Shown here piece after piece: positions 42,482-52,031 of a stretch of DNA of 56,596 nucleotides (the first letter of the stretch is position 1; every line of letters starts with the position of its first letter). Source of the stretch: Nitrospira sp. (GTDB lineage: Bacteria > Nitrospirota > Nitrospiria > Nitrospirales > Nitrospiraceae); NCBI GenBank assembly GCA_030692565.1, contig JAUYAO010000015.1, forward strand, positions 1 through 56,596, in the 5' to 3' direction. The notes under the pieces are model-generated. The model made no database searches. It saw only the letters and a list, made by a program, of their open reading frames with translations, and was not told the origin of the DNA. The position numbers and the translations under genes were made by a program.

Positions 42482-42581
42482 CACTACCGTCCTCTCTCAG
42501 TCCCACCATGGGTCAGAAAACGTGCCGGATTGTAAGGCGCTGATAACGTAGAGTCAAAACGAGACAGGATCCCCCGTTTTC

Positions 42582-42610
42582 TTGACAAAGAATACCCCCC
42601 CTGCTAGCTT
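42582..42610 (+). promoter_or_regulatory. Candidate sigma-70 promoter upstream of receiver protein gene
   Basis: TTGACA (42582-42587) and TAGCTT (42605-42610) are separated by exactly 17 nt and lie 30 nt before the GTG start at 42641. The -35 is a perfect consensus; the -10 is moderate. Confidence 0.5.
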
Positions 42611-42640
42611 CGTAATACTTCAATACAATTGGAGAGTTAG

Positions 42641-43768
42641 GTGTCATCTTCTATTTTCATCGTCGATAGCAGTCCGGCCGTCAGGCGTATGGTTGAGCAA
42701 ATCTCGACCCCTGAAGGATTTGACGTCGTCGGATTTCAAGATGGTCCCGCAGCCCTCGAAGCGGCCCGGCGCATCAGTCCCGCGTTGATAATTGCCGACT
42801 ACCACCTCGACAACATCACCTTCTCCGGTTTCTGCAAAGAAGTGAACAAACTCGACAACTTGAGCGAGACCTACCTGATCTCGCTGGTCAATCCAGCCGA
42901 TCGCCCGGATGAAAGTCTCCTCCGCACACTCGGCGTGAAAGCCTTCTTGAATAAGCCGTTTCAATCAGAAGATCTTCTCGACGTCATCAAGACCCTGCAG
43001 CAGAAAGCGCAACCGCAGCAGAATGGCAATCGCCTCAAGCGTCGCGTCTGGCCGCCGGACTCCACATCAACCGATACAGACGATGACAACGCGGTGATGG
43101 ACCAATTGGACGTCACCGATGAGCAGGAGGATCTCACCATGGACCAGCCGCCGGAATCTACGACCGCCACGAAAGCCGCGCCAGCCGCCGCCGGCCCTGA
43201 AGAGGCCATGAAAGGTCTTTTCGGACAGCTGTTGGAGTCCATGACCGAACGGACGGAAAAGCGGATCGCCGATTTGCTCCCGCAAGCGATTGAAAAAGAA
43301 CTCACGGCCCGTATTCACTCGGCCGTGAAAAAGGAACTGGACGGACAACTGGGAGAAATTCTCTCACAGGAGCAGCTGACCACGATCGTCCACCCCCTGT
43401 TGATGCAGGAGCTTCCTTCGTTCATCAAGCAGGAAATGGCCGCCAGCGAAGTCCTGATCCGTCAGGCCGTGTCCGATATCGCCACTCCCGTGATCAAAGA
43501 CGTGCTGGACCAATCAGTGCGCGAACTGGCCGAAGCCGGCGTGCGCAAACAACTCCCTGAGGTAGTACGGGAACACCTGGGATCAATCGATCTGCTGGTC
43601 AAAGAAGAAATCAGGCAGGCGACTCTCAAACATGCCCCGCTCATCGCCGACGATATTGTCCGAGCGACCGCGGAGCAGACCGTCGAACAGGCAGTGCAAC
43701 GAATCGTTCCTGAACTCGCAGAACAACACATTAAGGCCGAACTCACCCGCCTTACGGCAGCGGAGTAG
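42641..43768 (+). CDS. Receiver domain protein with long helical C-terminal extension
   Basis: A 375-residue protein (GTG start, GGAGAG upstream). Residues 5-122 form a receiver domain with D9 (IFIVDSS, only one of the usual acidic pair), phospho-acceptor D53 in IIADYHLDN and Lys in FLNKPF. A Gln/Asp-rich linker (~130-185) follows. The last ~180 residues are almost purely helical, with repeated charged-hydrophobic patterns such as KRIADLLPQAIEKELTARI, VRKQLPEVVREHLGSID and VEQAVQRIVPELAEQHIKAE. This tail matches no DNA-binding or enzymatic output that I recognise and could be a coiled or HEAT-like interaction module. The partner kinase is not in the window. Confidence 0.85.
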   Translation: MSSSIFIVDSSPAVRRMVEQISTPEGFDVVGFQDGPAALEAARRISPALIIADYHLDNITFSGFCKEVNKLDNLSETYLISLVNPADRPDESLLRTLGVKAFLNKPFQSEDLLDVIKTLQQKAQPQQNGNRLKRRVWPPDSTSTDTDDDNAVMDQLDVTDEQEDLTMDQPPESTTATKAAPAAAGPEEAMKGLFGQLLESMTERTEKRIADLLPQAIEKELTARIHSAVKKELDGQLGEILSQEQLTTIVHPLLMQELPSFIKQEMAASEVLIRQAVSDIATPVIKDVLDQSVRELAEAGVRKQLPEVVREHLGSIDLLVKEEIRQATLKHAPLIADDIVRATAEQTVEQAVQRIVPELAEQHIKAELTRLTAAE

Positions 43769-43781
43769 GCCCCAGGCCTAC
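43765..43781. terminator. Short palindromic hairpin between convergent genes
   Basis: GTAGGCC (43765-43771) and GGCCTAC (43775-43781) form a perfect 7-bp stem with a CCA loop. It contains the stop codon of the receiver gene and sits 6 nt from the stop of the small basic gene on the other strand. It may act as a bidirectional terminator, although no strong T run follows. Confidence 0.4.
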
Positions 43782-43787
43782 CCCGCC

Positions 43788-43907
43788 TTAGCTCTTCTTT
43801 CCGGTCCGCTTCCCCTTTTGGCGTGCTTTCACGAGCGCTTTCACACGCGTGACATTCTTGCGGTGCTTCTTGCGGGTCTTCCGATCTTTCTCGCGTCCTC
43901 GCGGCAT
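43788..43907 (-). CDS. 39-residue highly basic small protein
   Basis: A short gene supported by a strong GGGAG ribosome-binding site 6 nt before ATG 43907. The longer open frame to 44009 lacks this and is probably not used. The 39 residues are over half Lys and Arg, e.g. MPRGREKDRKTRKKHRKN then KALVKARQKGKRTGKKS. Such composition suggests binding to RNA or DNA, and it resembles very small ribosome-associated proteins in style. I cannot assign it to a named family. It lies opposite valS, whose gene starts 150 nt away. Confidence 0.65.
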   Translation of the reverse strand: MPRGREKDRKTRKKHRKNVTRVKALVKARQKGKRTGKKS

Positions 43908-44057
43908 GATGACTCCCTCTAAGGCTGAAAATGAATCGTTGGCTGCGGGCGATTGTATAACACAAGCCAGGCGCAGCCACAAGCTAAGCGGCCGCCCGTT
44001 CCCCGCCATCGGCAGACATGCTAAGATGCGCGCTCATTTTTTCACGAAGGACGGGCC

Positions 44058-46823
44058 ATGGCCTCACAACTCGATAAGACCTATGAACCCAAAGCCGTCG
44101 AAGACCGCTGGTACCAGGAATGGATCCGTCGCGGCTACTTCCAGGCCTCGCCGCAAAACCCCGGGGCACCCTATTGCATTGTCATTCCTCCGCCGAACGT
44201 GACCGGTTCACTGCACGTCGGCCACGCGCTGAATAATTCCATACAAGATATCCTGATTCGCTGGCGCCGCATGCAGGGCCGGAACGTGCTCTGGATGCCG
44301 GGCACCGACCATGCCGGCATTGCGACACAAAATGTCGTCGAGAAACAGCTCATGCAAGAAGGCTCCTCACGGGAGACCCTGGGGCGCGACGCTTTTCTCG
44401 AACGGGTCTGGCAATGGAAGGCGACCTCCGGCGGCACCATCATCCAACAGCTGAAACGCCTCGGCGCCTCCTGCGACTGGAGTCGCGAACGCTTCACGAT
44501 GGACGAAGGGTTATCGAAGGCGGTTCTGGAGGTCTTCGTCCGGCTCTACGAAGACAAGCTCATTTATCGGGGCGAGCGGTTGATCAACTGGTGCCCCCGC
44601 TGCCTGACGGCACTCTCCGACATTGAAGTAGAACACGAGGATATCAAGGGCAAGCTCTACTCCATCGAATATACGTTGGCTGAAAATCCCGACATCCGTC
44701 TGACGGTTGCCACCACGCGACCGGAAACGTTACTCGGCGATACGGCCGTGGCCGTCCATCCGGAAGATCCGCGCTACAATCATCTAATCGGCAAACAGGT
44801 CCGGCTGCCGCTCACCACGCGCGCCATCCCGATCGTCGGCGATGCAATCCTCGTCGACCGCGAGTTTGGAACCGGCGCGGTCAAGATCACCCCGGCGCAT
44901 GACTTTAACGACTACGAAGCCGGAGAGCGCCATCAGCTGCCACGGCTCGCTATTCTGGATCATCAAGCGCTGCTCGATCCCGCCGGCATGCGGAAAGCCG
45001 GAGCCGAACCTGCCGTGATTGAAATGCTGCAGGGGCTTCCCGTGATCAAAGCCCGGCCGAAAGTGGAAGCGGTCCTCCGCGAGCGCGGCATCCTTGCCAA
45101 AGTCGACGACCACAAGATGGCCGTGGGGAAATGCTATCGCTGCAAAACCGTCGTCGAGCCCTACCTGTCGCCCCAGTGGTTCGTCGACATTAAGCCGCTC
45201 GCAGAGCCGGCCATCAAAGCCGTGGAAGACGGACGCATCCGTATCATCCCCGAAGGCTGGACCAACAACTATCTCGGTTGGATGCGTGACATTAAAGATT
45301 GGTGTATCTCCCGGCAAATCTGGTGGGGCCATCAGATCCCCGCCTGGTACTGCCTGGCCTGTAACTCCAAGCACATCGTCACGACGACTCATACCTCGCC
45401 TTCCGGAACCCCTGTCACCAGGATAACTATTCTGCAGGGCGCGATACCGATCGTCGGGAAATCTGCCCCAAGCACCTGCCCCACATGCACAGGACAGGAT
45501 TTTCTACGCGACCCCGATGTTCTTGACACCTGGTTCTCCTCCGGCCTCTGGCCGTTCTCCACGCTTGGATGGCCGGAACAGACTCCGGATCTCAAGGCCT
45601 ACTATCCGACGGCCACCCTGGTGACCGGTCTGGATATTCTGTTCTTTTGGGTTGCGCGCATGATCATGCTGGGCTTGAAGTTCATGGGCGATGTCCCGTT
45701 CCGCGACGTCTACATCCATGCCCTCGTCCGCGACGCCGAAGGACAGAAGATGAGCAAGTCCAAAGGCAATGTGATCGATCCATTGCACGTCATGGAACAA
45801 TTCGGGACCGACGCCTTGCGCTTCACCCTCGCCTCCATGGCCTCTCCCGGTCGCGACATTAAACTGGCGGAAGAACGCATCGAAGGCTATCGCAACTTTG
45901 CCAACAAGATTTGGAATGCCGCCCGTTTTGCCCACATGTATCTCGACGGAGCGAAGGAGGCCCGACCGCCGAAAGACCGCTCCTTCCCCGACCGATGGAT
46001 TCTCACCCGTTTGAACGACACCATCCGTGTCGTTGACCAGGAACTGGAGGCCTATCGATTCGATCGAGCCGCCAGTGCGCTCTATCAATTCTTCTGGCAC
46101 GAATACTGTGACTGGTATCTCGAGCTGATCAAGCCGGTCCTCCAGGACCCCATGCACCCTGAAGGCCCTTCCACCCGTCACACGTTGTCGGAAACGCTGG
46201 AAGTCTGGCTGCGACTCTTGCATCCCTTTATGCCGTTCCTCTCGGAGGAGATCTGGCAAACATTGCCACACCAGGGCGAGACAATTGTGCTGCAGGCCTA
46301 CCCGACGCCGCGGGATGAGTGGCATGATGACGCAGCCAATGAGGCCTTCCACCTCCTCGAACGCAGCATCGGCTTGCTGCGGACCGCACGCGTCTTGCTC
46401 AACTATCCACCCGGCAAGCCAATCAATTTCTTCGTGACGCATGATGACCGGAAGACCGTCTCCACACTGCAGACACTGAAGACCGACCTCGCCCATCTCG
46501 GGAAAGGATCGTTGACACTGACAGCCAACACCGAATGGCCGACGACCCAGATTCTTCGGCTCGTGACCGAAGGGCTGACCGTAGGGATTACCGTCGAGGG
46601 CGACGTCGATCTCAAGAAAGCGCTCGATCGACTCCTCAAGCAGATCGCCGAAGTCGAGAAAGAAGGGCAGCGAATCGAGGGCAAGCTGAAGAGCGCGGAC
46701 TTCGTGGCCAATGCCCCGCCCGCGGTCATTACGGAGCATCAAGAGCGGGTGCGCAGTCTCACCCGTGATCGCGCCATGCTGATGAGCAGCGAACAACAAC
46801 TCCGTGCCATGCTGGGAGCTTGA
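44058..46823 (+). CDS. valS: Valyl-tRNA synthetase
   Basis: A class I aminoacyl-tRNA synthetase of 921 residues that charges tRNA-Val. The HIGH motif is PPNVTGSLHVGHAL (HVGH at 53-56) and the KMSKS motif is at 564-568 (GQKMSKSKGNVIDP). The editing CP1 domain contains TVATTRPETLLGDTAVAVHP and the zinc-like segments near CYRCKTVVEP and CPTCTGQDF. The C-terminal coiled-coil arm (LDRLLKQIAEVEKEGQRIEG) is present. It starts a housekeeping run, with nadC 3 nt downstream. No T-box leader is seen upstream. Confidence 0.98.
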   Translation: MASQLDKTYEPKAVEDRWYQEWIRRGYFQASPQNPGAPYCIVIPPPNVTGSLHVGHALNNSIQDILIRWRRMQGRNVLWMPGTDHAGIATQNVVEKQLMQEGSSRETLGRDAFLERVWQWKATSGGTIIQQLKRLGASCDWSRERFTMDEGLSKAVLEVFVRLYEDKLIYRGERLINWCPRCLTALSDIEVEHEDIKGKLYSIEYTLAENPDIRLTVATTRPETLLGDTAVAVHPEDPRYNHLIGKQVRLPLTTRAIPIVGDAILVDREFGTGAVKITPAHDFNDYEAGERHQLPRLAILDHQALLDPAGMRKAGAEPAVIEMLQGLPVIKARPKVEAVLRERGILAKVDDHKMAVGKCYRCKTVVEPYLSPQWFVDIKPLAEPAIKAVEDGRIRIIPEGWTNNYLGWMRDIKDWCISRQIWWGHQIPAWYCLACNSKHIVTTTHTSPSGTPVTRITILQGAIPIVGKSAPSTCPTCTGQDFLRDPDVLDTWFSSGLWPFSTLGWPEQTPDLKAYYPTATLVTGLDILFFWVARMIMLGLKFMGDVPFRDVYIHALVRDAEGQKMSKSKGNVIDPLHVMEQFGTDALRFTLASMASPGRDIKLAEERIEGYRNFANKIWNAARFAHMYLDGAKEARPPKDRSFPDRWILTRLNDTIRVVDQELEAYRFDRAASALYQFFWHEYCDWYLELIKPVLQDPMHPEGPSTRHTLSETLEVWLRLLHPFMPFLSEEIWQTLPHQGETIVLQAYPTPRDEWHDDAANEAFHLLERSIGLLRTARVLLNYPPGKPINFFVTHDDRKTVSTLQTLKTDLAHLGKGSLTLTANTEWPTTQILRLVTEGLTVGITVEGDVDLKKALDRLLKQIAEVEKEGQRIEGKLKSADFVANAPPAVITEHQERVRSLTRDRAMLMSSEQQLRAMLGA

Positions 46824-46826
46824 TCG

Positions 46827-47708
46827 ATGATCCAACTTCCCGCCGCCGATATCCGCCGGACCGTGCGTGCCGGACTCGAAGAAGACCTCGGAGAGGGCGA
46901 CCTCACCACCACGGCCCTGTTCTCCAAACCGGTCCCGGCTCAGGCCTCGATCATCGCCCAACAACCGATGGTGGTGGCCGGACTCGCGGCGGCCGTACAG
47001 ACCTTCCTGATGGTCGACCCCTCGCTCCGGCTCACGACGCATTCCCATGACGGCGACCGCATCCCCACCGGCGCGGCGCTCCTCGACATTGAAGGGGACG
47101 GCCGTTCGATTCTCCAGGCGGAACGGGTCGCGTTGAACTTTCTCCAACATCTGTCCGGAATCGCGACGCTCACAAACACGTTCTGCCAAGCAGTCCGCCA
47201 CACCCCCGCTCGAATTCTCGACACCCGGAAAACTCTGCCAGGCTGGAGATCATTACAGAAATGGGCGGTCGCACTAGGGGGCGGCACCAACCATCGTTTC
47301 TCGCTCGGCGATGGCCTGCTGATTAAAGACAACCATCTCGCATTGCTCCAGAAAGGCACACAAGGCGTCCGTACAGCCTGCCGACTCGCCCATCGTGACA
47401 CCTCCCGCACGGTCCCGCTGATCGTGGAGGTGGAATCGTTGGCGGAGGTTCGCCAAGCCGTCGCCGGAAAAGCCGACATCATTCTCCTCGACAATATGAC
47501 CCCGGCGATGGTCAAACAAGCTGTTGCCCTGATCCGGCGGCGGGCCATCGTGGAAGTCTCCGGCGGCATTACGCTCAAGAACGTGCGGGCCATGGCGCAG
47601 GCCGGCGCGGATCGCATTTCGATCGGCGCCCTCACACATTCGGCCCCTGCCGCCAACATGAGTCTGGAACTGACGCCGGTCCGCCGTCCACGGCGGCGAC
47701 GTAACTAA
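46827..47708 (+). CDS. nadC: Nicotinate-nucleotide pyrophosphorylase NadC
   Basis: A 293-residue quinolinate phosphoribosyltransferase, which turns quinolinate and PRPP into nicotinate mononucleotide in de novo NAD synthesis. Recognisable segments are LEEDLGEGDLTTTALF near the N-terminus, ALNFLQHLSGIATLTNTF, ILDTRKTLPGWRSLQKWAV with the substrate-binding Arg/Lys residues, LIKDNHLAL, and the C-terminal VEVSGGITLKNVRAMA. It is 3 nt after valS and 3 nt before birA, consistent with one transcript. No nadA or nadB lies in the window. Confidence 0.97.
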   Translation: MIQLPAADIRRTVRAGLEEDLGEGDLTTTALFSKPVPAQASIIAQQPMVVAGLAAAVQTFLMVDPSLRLTTHSHDGDRIPTGAALLDIEGDGRSILQAERVALNFLQHLSGIATLTNTFCQAVRHTPARILDTRKTLPGWRSLQKWAVALGGGTNHRFSLGDGLLIKDNHLALLQKGTQGVRTACRLAHRDTSRTVPLIVEVESLAEVRQAVAGKADIILLDNMTPAMVKQAVALIRRRAIVEVSGGITLKNVRAMAQAGADRISIGALTHSAPAANMSLELTPVRRPRRRRN

Positions 47709-47711
47709 GCC

Positions 47712-48551
47712 GTGTCCGCCTCCTCTTCTCCTCTCACACTCGACGACATTCGCAGCACTCTTGCGACCAAACGATTGGGCCAGCAGCTGCACATTCACCA
47801 ATCCCTAGCCTCGACAAATTCAGAGGCCATGTCGCTCGCACAGGATGGCGCAAAGGACGGCACCGTCGTGATTGCAGAGGCTCAATCGGCCGGACGGGGC
47901 CGTCATGCGCGAACATGGTTCTCCCCGACGGGATTGAACCTCTCCTGTTCGATCATCGTCCGCGGTCTGGGCCGAGGACTTTCCCTGGCGGACTGGCTCT
48001 CATGGGTTCCCTTGACGACGGCACTGGCGGTGGCCGAGGCCGTGCAAACCGTCGCCGCCACATCACTCGCGCTGAAATGGCCAAACGACCTCCTCTTGGA
48101 CGAACGGAAAGTCGGCGGTATTCTCTGTGAAAGCTCGCTGGCTGTCCCAGACAACCCCATCGTGGTCATCGGAATCGGACTGAACGTGAATGTCCCGGGC
48201 GAAATGTTTCCCAACGAATTGCGGCCGATCGCGACATCACTGTTCGAATCCTCACACCGGCTCATTGACCGGAACAGGCTGCTTGCGCAGCTCCTCCTGG
48301 ACTTGGAACAGAGCCTCGATGAGTTGCGTGACCATGGCCCATCCCGGTTACTGCAGGCCTACATACGTCGTTGCACGACCCTCGGTCGACAGGTTCGCGT
48401 GGTCCTTGGGGCCAATGAAGAACTCCTCGGAACCGCCGTCGCCATCACCGCCGACGGGACATTGCAAGTTAAACCCTCCGCAACCGCTGCTGGTATGGAC
48501 AAGGCTCTCGTCGAGGTCCGGGCGGGCGATGTGATTCACGTCCGAAGCTAG
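47712..48551 (+). CDS. birA: Biotin-[acetyl-CoA-carboxylase] ligase BirA (no HTH)
   Basis: A 279-residue biotin protein ligase (GTG start) that attaches biotin to the carboxylase carrier protein. It has STNSEAMSLAQDG, EAQSAGRGRHARTWFSPTG (the biotinyl-AMP loop with GRGRxxR), ALKWPNDLLLDERKVGGIL and VIGIGLNVN. The C-terminal SH3-like domain runs from about 230. The N-terminus is too short for the winged-helix repressor domain of E. coli BirA, so it should act only as an enzyme. It lies 3 nt downstream of nadC. Confidence 0.96.
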   Translation: MSASSSPLTLDDIRSTLATKRLGQQLHIHQSLASTNSEAMSLAQDGAKDGTVVIAEAQSAGRGRHARTWFSPTGLNLSCSIIVRGLGRGLSLADWLSWVPLTTALAVAEAVQTVAATSLALKWPNDLLLDERKVGGILCESSLAVPDNPIVVIGIGLNVNVPGEMFPNELRPIATSLFESSHRLIDRNRLLAQLLLDLEQSLDELRDHGPSRLLQAYIRRCTTLGRQVRVVLGANEELLGTAVAITADGTLQVKPSATAAGMDKALVEVRAGDVIHVRS

Positions 48552-48585
48552 CGAAACCGCCAAGACACGAAGTACAATAGGCAGC

Positions 48586-49374
48586 ATGTTACTCGTCATC
48601 GATATCGGCAATACCAACGTCGTGTGGGGCATCTTTGAAGGCTCGACGCTGGTGGCCCATTGGCGGTTGGCGACGGATCCGAAGACCACGGCCGATGAGT
48701 ATGGGGTGCTCTGCCTGAACCTCCTGGCCCGAAGCGGACGCACTCCTCAACAGGTCACAGACGCCATCATCTCCAGTGTCGTGCCGGCCCTCACCGGCAC
48801 CTTTGACGCCATGGTCGAAACCTACTTTCACCGCACGCCTCTGGTGGTGTCGTCGGAAATGGATGTCGGCCTCACGCTCAAGTATGCCAATCCCAAAGAA
48901 ATCGGCAGCGACCGCATCGTGAATGCCGCCGCGGCCTATCATAAGTACAAGACCGACCTCATCATCGTAGATTTCGGCACGGCCACGACCTTCTGCGCCG
49001 TCACTCAAACCGGGGAATATCTCGGCGGGGTCATCGCCCCGGGCATCGGCATCTCGGCTGAAGCGCTCTTTGCCCGGGCCGCCAAACTCAGCAAGGTCGA
49101 ACTCGCCCGTCCCAAAACCGTCATCGGCACCGATACCGCCAGCAGCATTCAGGCCGGTCTGCTCTTCGGATATGCCGGACTCGTCGATGCGCTCGTCCGG
49201 CGCATGGAACAGGAACTCGGGCGGACATGCCTGGTCATCGCAACGGGAGGTCTGGCCTCGGTCATCGCTCCGGAGACGACCTCCATTAAACGCATCGAGC
49301 CGTTACTGACCCTTGAAGGCCTGGAACTCCTCTACCGCCGGGCTCGCGGAACCTCATCCTCAACGTGGGCCTAG
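48586..49374 (+). CDS. coaX: Type III pantothenate kinase CoaX
   Basis: A 262-residue ASKHA-fold kinase that phosphorylates pantothenate, the first step of CoA synthesis. It starts with LLVIDIGNTNVVWGIFEG (the DxGNTN phosphate loop), and has IISSVVPALT, LKYANPKEIGSDRIVNAAAA, LIIVDFGTATTFCAV and GGVIAPGIGISAEALFARAA. It is 34 nt downstream of birA and probably co-transcribed. A link to the ketopantoate-reductase-like fusion at 39630 through CoA is possible but not shown. Confidence 0.97.
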   Translation: MLLVIDIGNTNVVWGIFEGSTLVAHWRLATDPKTTADEYGVLCLNLLARSGRTPQQVTDAIISSVVPALTGTFDAMVETYFHRTPLVVSSEMDVGLTLKYANPKEIGSDRIVNAAAAYHKYKTDLIIVDFGTATTFCAVTQTGEYLGGVIAPGIGISAEALFARAAKLSKVELARPKTVIGTDTASSIQAGLLFGYAGLVDALVRRMEQELGRTCLVIATGGLASVIAPETTSIKRIEPLLTLEGLELLYRRARGTSSSTWA

Positions 49375-49423
49375 CCGTCACGTTATCCCCATCATTTTTC
49401 TCAGAAATTTCTTTCCTCCCCCG

Positions 49424-49451
49424 TTGACTTCCACTTCCTTATGGATATCTG
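49424..49451 (+). promoter_or_regulatory. Candidate promoter upstream of grpE
   Basis: TTGACT (49424-49429) and TATCTG (49446-49451) are separated by 16 nt and lie 21 nt before the grpE ATG. No CIRCE inverted repeat and no clear sigma-32 consensus could be seen between coaX and grpE. Confidence 0.35.
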
Positions 49452-49472
49452 CACCCCTGTAGAGGAAGAATA

Positions 49473-50027
49473 ATGAGCGACGATCAAGACAACACCAATA
49501 CAATTGACAACTTAGAGAACGGAAGCACCACCGACCCAGGTCAGGACGGCGGGATGCAGGTCGTCCTTGCCGCCAAAGAAGACGAGTGTAAAGCGCTGAA
49601 CGAAAAGTACCTGCGCCTCGCGGCCGAGTTCGAGAACTATAAGCGCCTGGCCCAACGAGACCAGCGTGAGCAGATCAAGTTCGGAAACGAACAGCTCTTG
49701 AAAGAACTCCTCCCGGTCGTCGACAACATGGAACGAGCCATTAAGGCGGCCCATGACAAGGGAAGCAGTGCGGCCTTAGTCCAGGGTGTGGATCTCACCT
49801 TGAAACAGTTGACCGGCGCCCTTGGCAAATTCGGCGTACAAGCCGTTGAGAGCGTGGGGAAGCCGTTTGACCCGGGATCCCATCAGGCCGTCTCTCAAGT
49901 GCCATCGGACCAGGTTCCCAGCGATCACGTTCTCGACGAATTTCAAAAAGGCTATCGTCTGCACGACAGAATTCTCCGCGCAGCGATGGTCAGTGTGTCA
50001 TCTGGTCCGGCAGAGGCCGATAGTTAG
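49473..50027 (+). CDS. grpE: Nucleotide exchange factor GrpE
   Basis: A 184-residue cochaperone that releases ADP from DnaK. A disordered acidic N-terminus is followed by the long dimerisation helix (KALNEKYLRLAAEFENYKRL, AQRDQREQIKFGNEQLLKEL, LPVVDNMERAIKAA). The C-terminal beta domain has FGVQAVESVGKPFDPGSHQA and FQKGYRLHDRILRAAMVSVS. A GAGGAAG element precedes the ATG. It lies 66 nt upstream of dnaK. No hrcA gene accompanies it; coaX is upstream. Confidence 0.97.
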   Translation: MSDDQDNTNTIDNLENGSTTDPGQDGGMQVVLAAKEDECKALNEKYLRLAAEFENYKRLAQRDQREQIKFGNEQLLKELLPVVDNMERAIKAAHDKGSSAALVQGVDLTLKQLTGALGKFGVQAVESVGKPFDPGSHQAVSQVPSDQVPSDHVLDEFQKGYRLHDRILRAAMVSVSSGPAEADS

Positions 50028-50093
50028 CCTCCGGGAACGAACAAACCATCGGGTTTATTTAGACGCAGATATCGGGAAGGAAGGAGTTTACTC

Positions 50094-52010
50094 ATGGGCA
50101 AAGTTATCGGCATCGACCTCGGCACCACCAACTCATGCGTCGCGATTATGAGCGGCGGCGACCCCGTCGTCATCGCCAATGCAGAAGGCGCACGTACCAC
50201 CCCGTCCATCGTCGGCATCACCGAGAAGGCGGAGCGGCTCGTCGGCCAGATCGCCAAGCGCCAGGCTATCACCAACCCGGAAAATACGATTTTCTCCGTC
50301 AAGCGCCTCATGGGCCGCAAGTTCAAGAGCCGCGAAGTTCAGGAAGCGATGAAGCGGCTCCCCTACAAAGTCGTGGAAGCCGATAACGGCGACGCGCATG
50401 TCGTCATCCGCGGCAAATCCTACAGCCCGCCGGAAGTCTCCGCGATGATTTTGCAGAAGATGCGGCAGACGGCGGAAGACTATCTTGGAGAAAAGGTCAC
50501 GGAAGCGGTCGTGACCGTCCCGGCCTATTTCGACGACAGCCAGCGCCAGGCGACGAAGGATGCGGGTCAGATCGCGGGGCTGAACGTCTTGCGTATCATC
50601 AACGAACCGACGGCCGCATCGCTGGCCTATGGTCTCGACAAAAAGAAAGACGAGCGGATCGCCGTCTACGATCTCGGCGGCGGAACCTTCGACGTCTCCG
50701 TCCTCGAAATCGGCGAAGGCGTCTTCGAAGTCAAGTCCACCAACGGCGATACCTATCTCGGCGGCGACGACTTCGATCAGCGCGTCATGGATTGGCTCGT
50801 CGACGAATTCAAGAAAGATCAGGGCATCGACCTCAAGAAAGACCGGATGGCCTTGCAGCGGCTGAAGGAAGCCGCCGAGCGCGCCAAGATCGAGCTGTCG
50901 TCTTCGCCGGAGACGGAAATCAATCTGCCGTTCATCACGGCCGATGCCAGCGGCCCCAAGCACATGGTCATCAAGTTGACCCGGGCGAAACTGGAGCAAC
51001 TGGTCGACGACCTGATCCAGCGCACCATCGAACCCTGCCGCAAGGCTTTGTCCGATGCCGGCGTCTCCGCCAAGGATATTCAGGAAGTCGTGCTGGTCGG
51101 CGGAATGACCCGCATGCCGAAGGTCATTCAAGTCGTGAAGGAGTTCTTCGGAAAAGAGCCCCATCGCGGCGTCAACCCTGACGAAGTCGTCGCCATCGGC
51201 GCCGGCGTGCAGGGCGGCGTGCTCAAGGGTGAAGTGAAGGACGTGCTGTTGCTGGACGTCACCCCACTCTCCCTAGGCATTGAAACATTGGGCGGCGTCT
51301 TCACGAAGCTCATTGAACGCAACACCACCGTCCCGACCAAGAAGAGCCAGGTCTTCTCGACCGCGGCCGACAACCAGACCGCCGTCACCATTCGCGTCTT
51401 CCAAGGCGAACGGGAAATGGCGAACGATAACAAACTGCTCGGCCAGTTCGATCTGGTCGGTATTCCGCCCGCACCACGCGGAATGCCGCAAGTCGAGGTG
51501 ACCTTCGATATCGATGCGAACGGCATCGTGCACGTCTCGGCGAAGGATCTGGCGACGCAGAAAGAGCAGTCGATCAAGATCACGGCTTCCAGCGGTCTCA
51601 GCAAGGAAGAAGTCGAAAAGCTCGTCAAGGACGCAGCCTCCCATACCGAAGACGACAAGAAGCGGCGCAAGCTGGCCGAAGCCAAGAACCAGGCCGATAA
51701 CCTGATCTATCAGACCGAGAAAAATCTGACAGAGTACGGCGACAAGGTCGATGCGGAAGAAAAGACCAAGATTCAGGATGCCGTGGCGGCGTTGAAGACG
51801 GCTCTCGAAGGGACCGAACCGGACGCCATCGAATCAGCCACCCAGACCCTCATGACCGCCTCGCATAAGCTGGCGGAAGAGATGTATAAGAAAGCCGCAG
51901 CGACCGCCGCACCGGGATCGGGAGCCGATGCGTCAGCCTCGGCTGAGACCAAGACCGATGAAAAAGTCGTGGATGCGGAATTCGAAGAAGTAGACAAAGA
52001 GAAGAAGTAG
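50094..52010 (+). CDS. dnaK: Chaperone DnaK (Hsp70)
   Basis: A 638-residue Hsp70, full length. The ATPase domain opens with [20 protein letters not shown] and includes [38 protein letters not shown] and [13 protein letters not shown]. The linker-substrate region has [20 protein letters not shown], and the tail ends in [14 protein letters not shown], matching the usual EEVD-like proteobacterial end. A very strong AAGGAAGGAG site is 7 nt before the ATG. It forms grpE-dnaK-dnaJ with its cochaperones. Confidence 0.99.
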   Translation: MGKVIGIDLGTTNSCVAIMSGGDPVVIANAEGARTTPSIVGITEKAERLVGQIAKRQAITNPENTIFSVKRLMGRKFKSREVQEAMKRLPYKVVEADNGDAHVVIRGKSYSPPEVSAMILQKMRQTAEDYLGEKVTEAVVTVPAYFDDSQRQATKDAGQIAGLNVLRIINEPTAASLAYGLDKKKDERIAVYDLGGGTFDVSVLEIGEGVFEVKSTNGDTYLGGDDFDQRVMDWLVDEFKKDQGIDLKKDRMALQRLKEAAERAKIELSSSPETEINLPFITADASGPKHMVIKLTRAKLEQLVDDLIQRTIEPCRKALSDAGVSAKDIQEVVLVGGMTRMPKVIQVVKEFFGKEPHRGVNPDEVVAIGAGVQGGVLKGEVKDVLLLDVTPLSLGIETLGGVFTKLIERNTTVPTKKSQVFSTAADNQTAVTIRVFQGEREMANDNKLLGQFDLVGIPPAPRGMPQVEVTFDIDANGIVHVSAKDLATQKEQSIKITASSGLSKEEVEKLVKDAASHTEDDKKRRKLAEAKNQADNLIYQTEKNLTEYGDKVDAEEKTKIQDAVAALKTALEGTEPDAIESATQTLMTASHKLAEEMYKKAAATAAPGSGADASASAETKTDEKVVDAEFEEVDKEKK

Positions 52011-52031
52011 TTTACAATAACGTCAGAAGTG

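Noticed and set aside
43908-44057. T-box or other riboswitch leader before valS
   Set aside because: No T-box sequence, specifier loop or terminator-antiterminator structure could be recognised in the 150-nt region.
45504-47201. Long antisense frame (565 codons) opposite valS/nadC
   Set aside because: It runs antiparallel to two certain housekeeping genes, has no recognisable domain, and reflects codon bias in GC-rich DNA.
50133-51164. Antisense frame of 343 codons opposite dnaK
   Set aside because: It is the complement of a highly conserved gene with strong codon bias; no ribosome-binding site or domain supports it.
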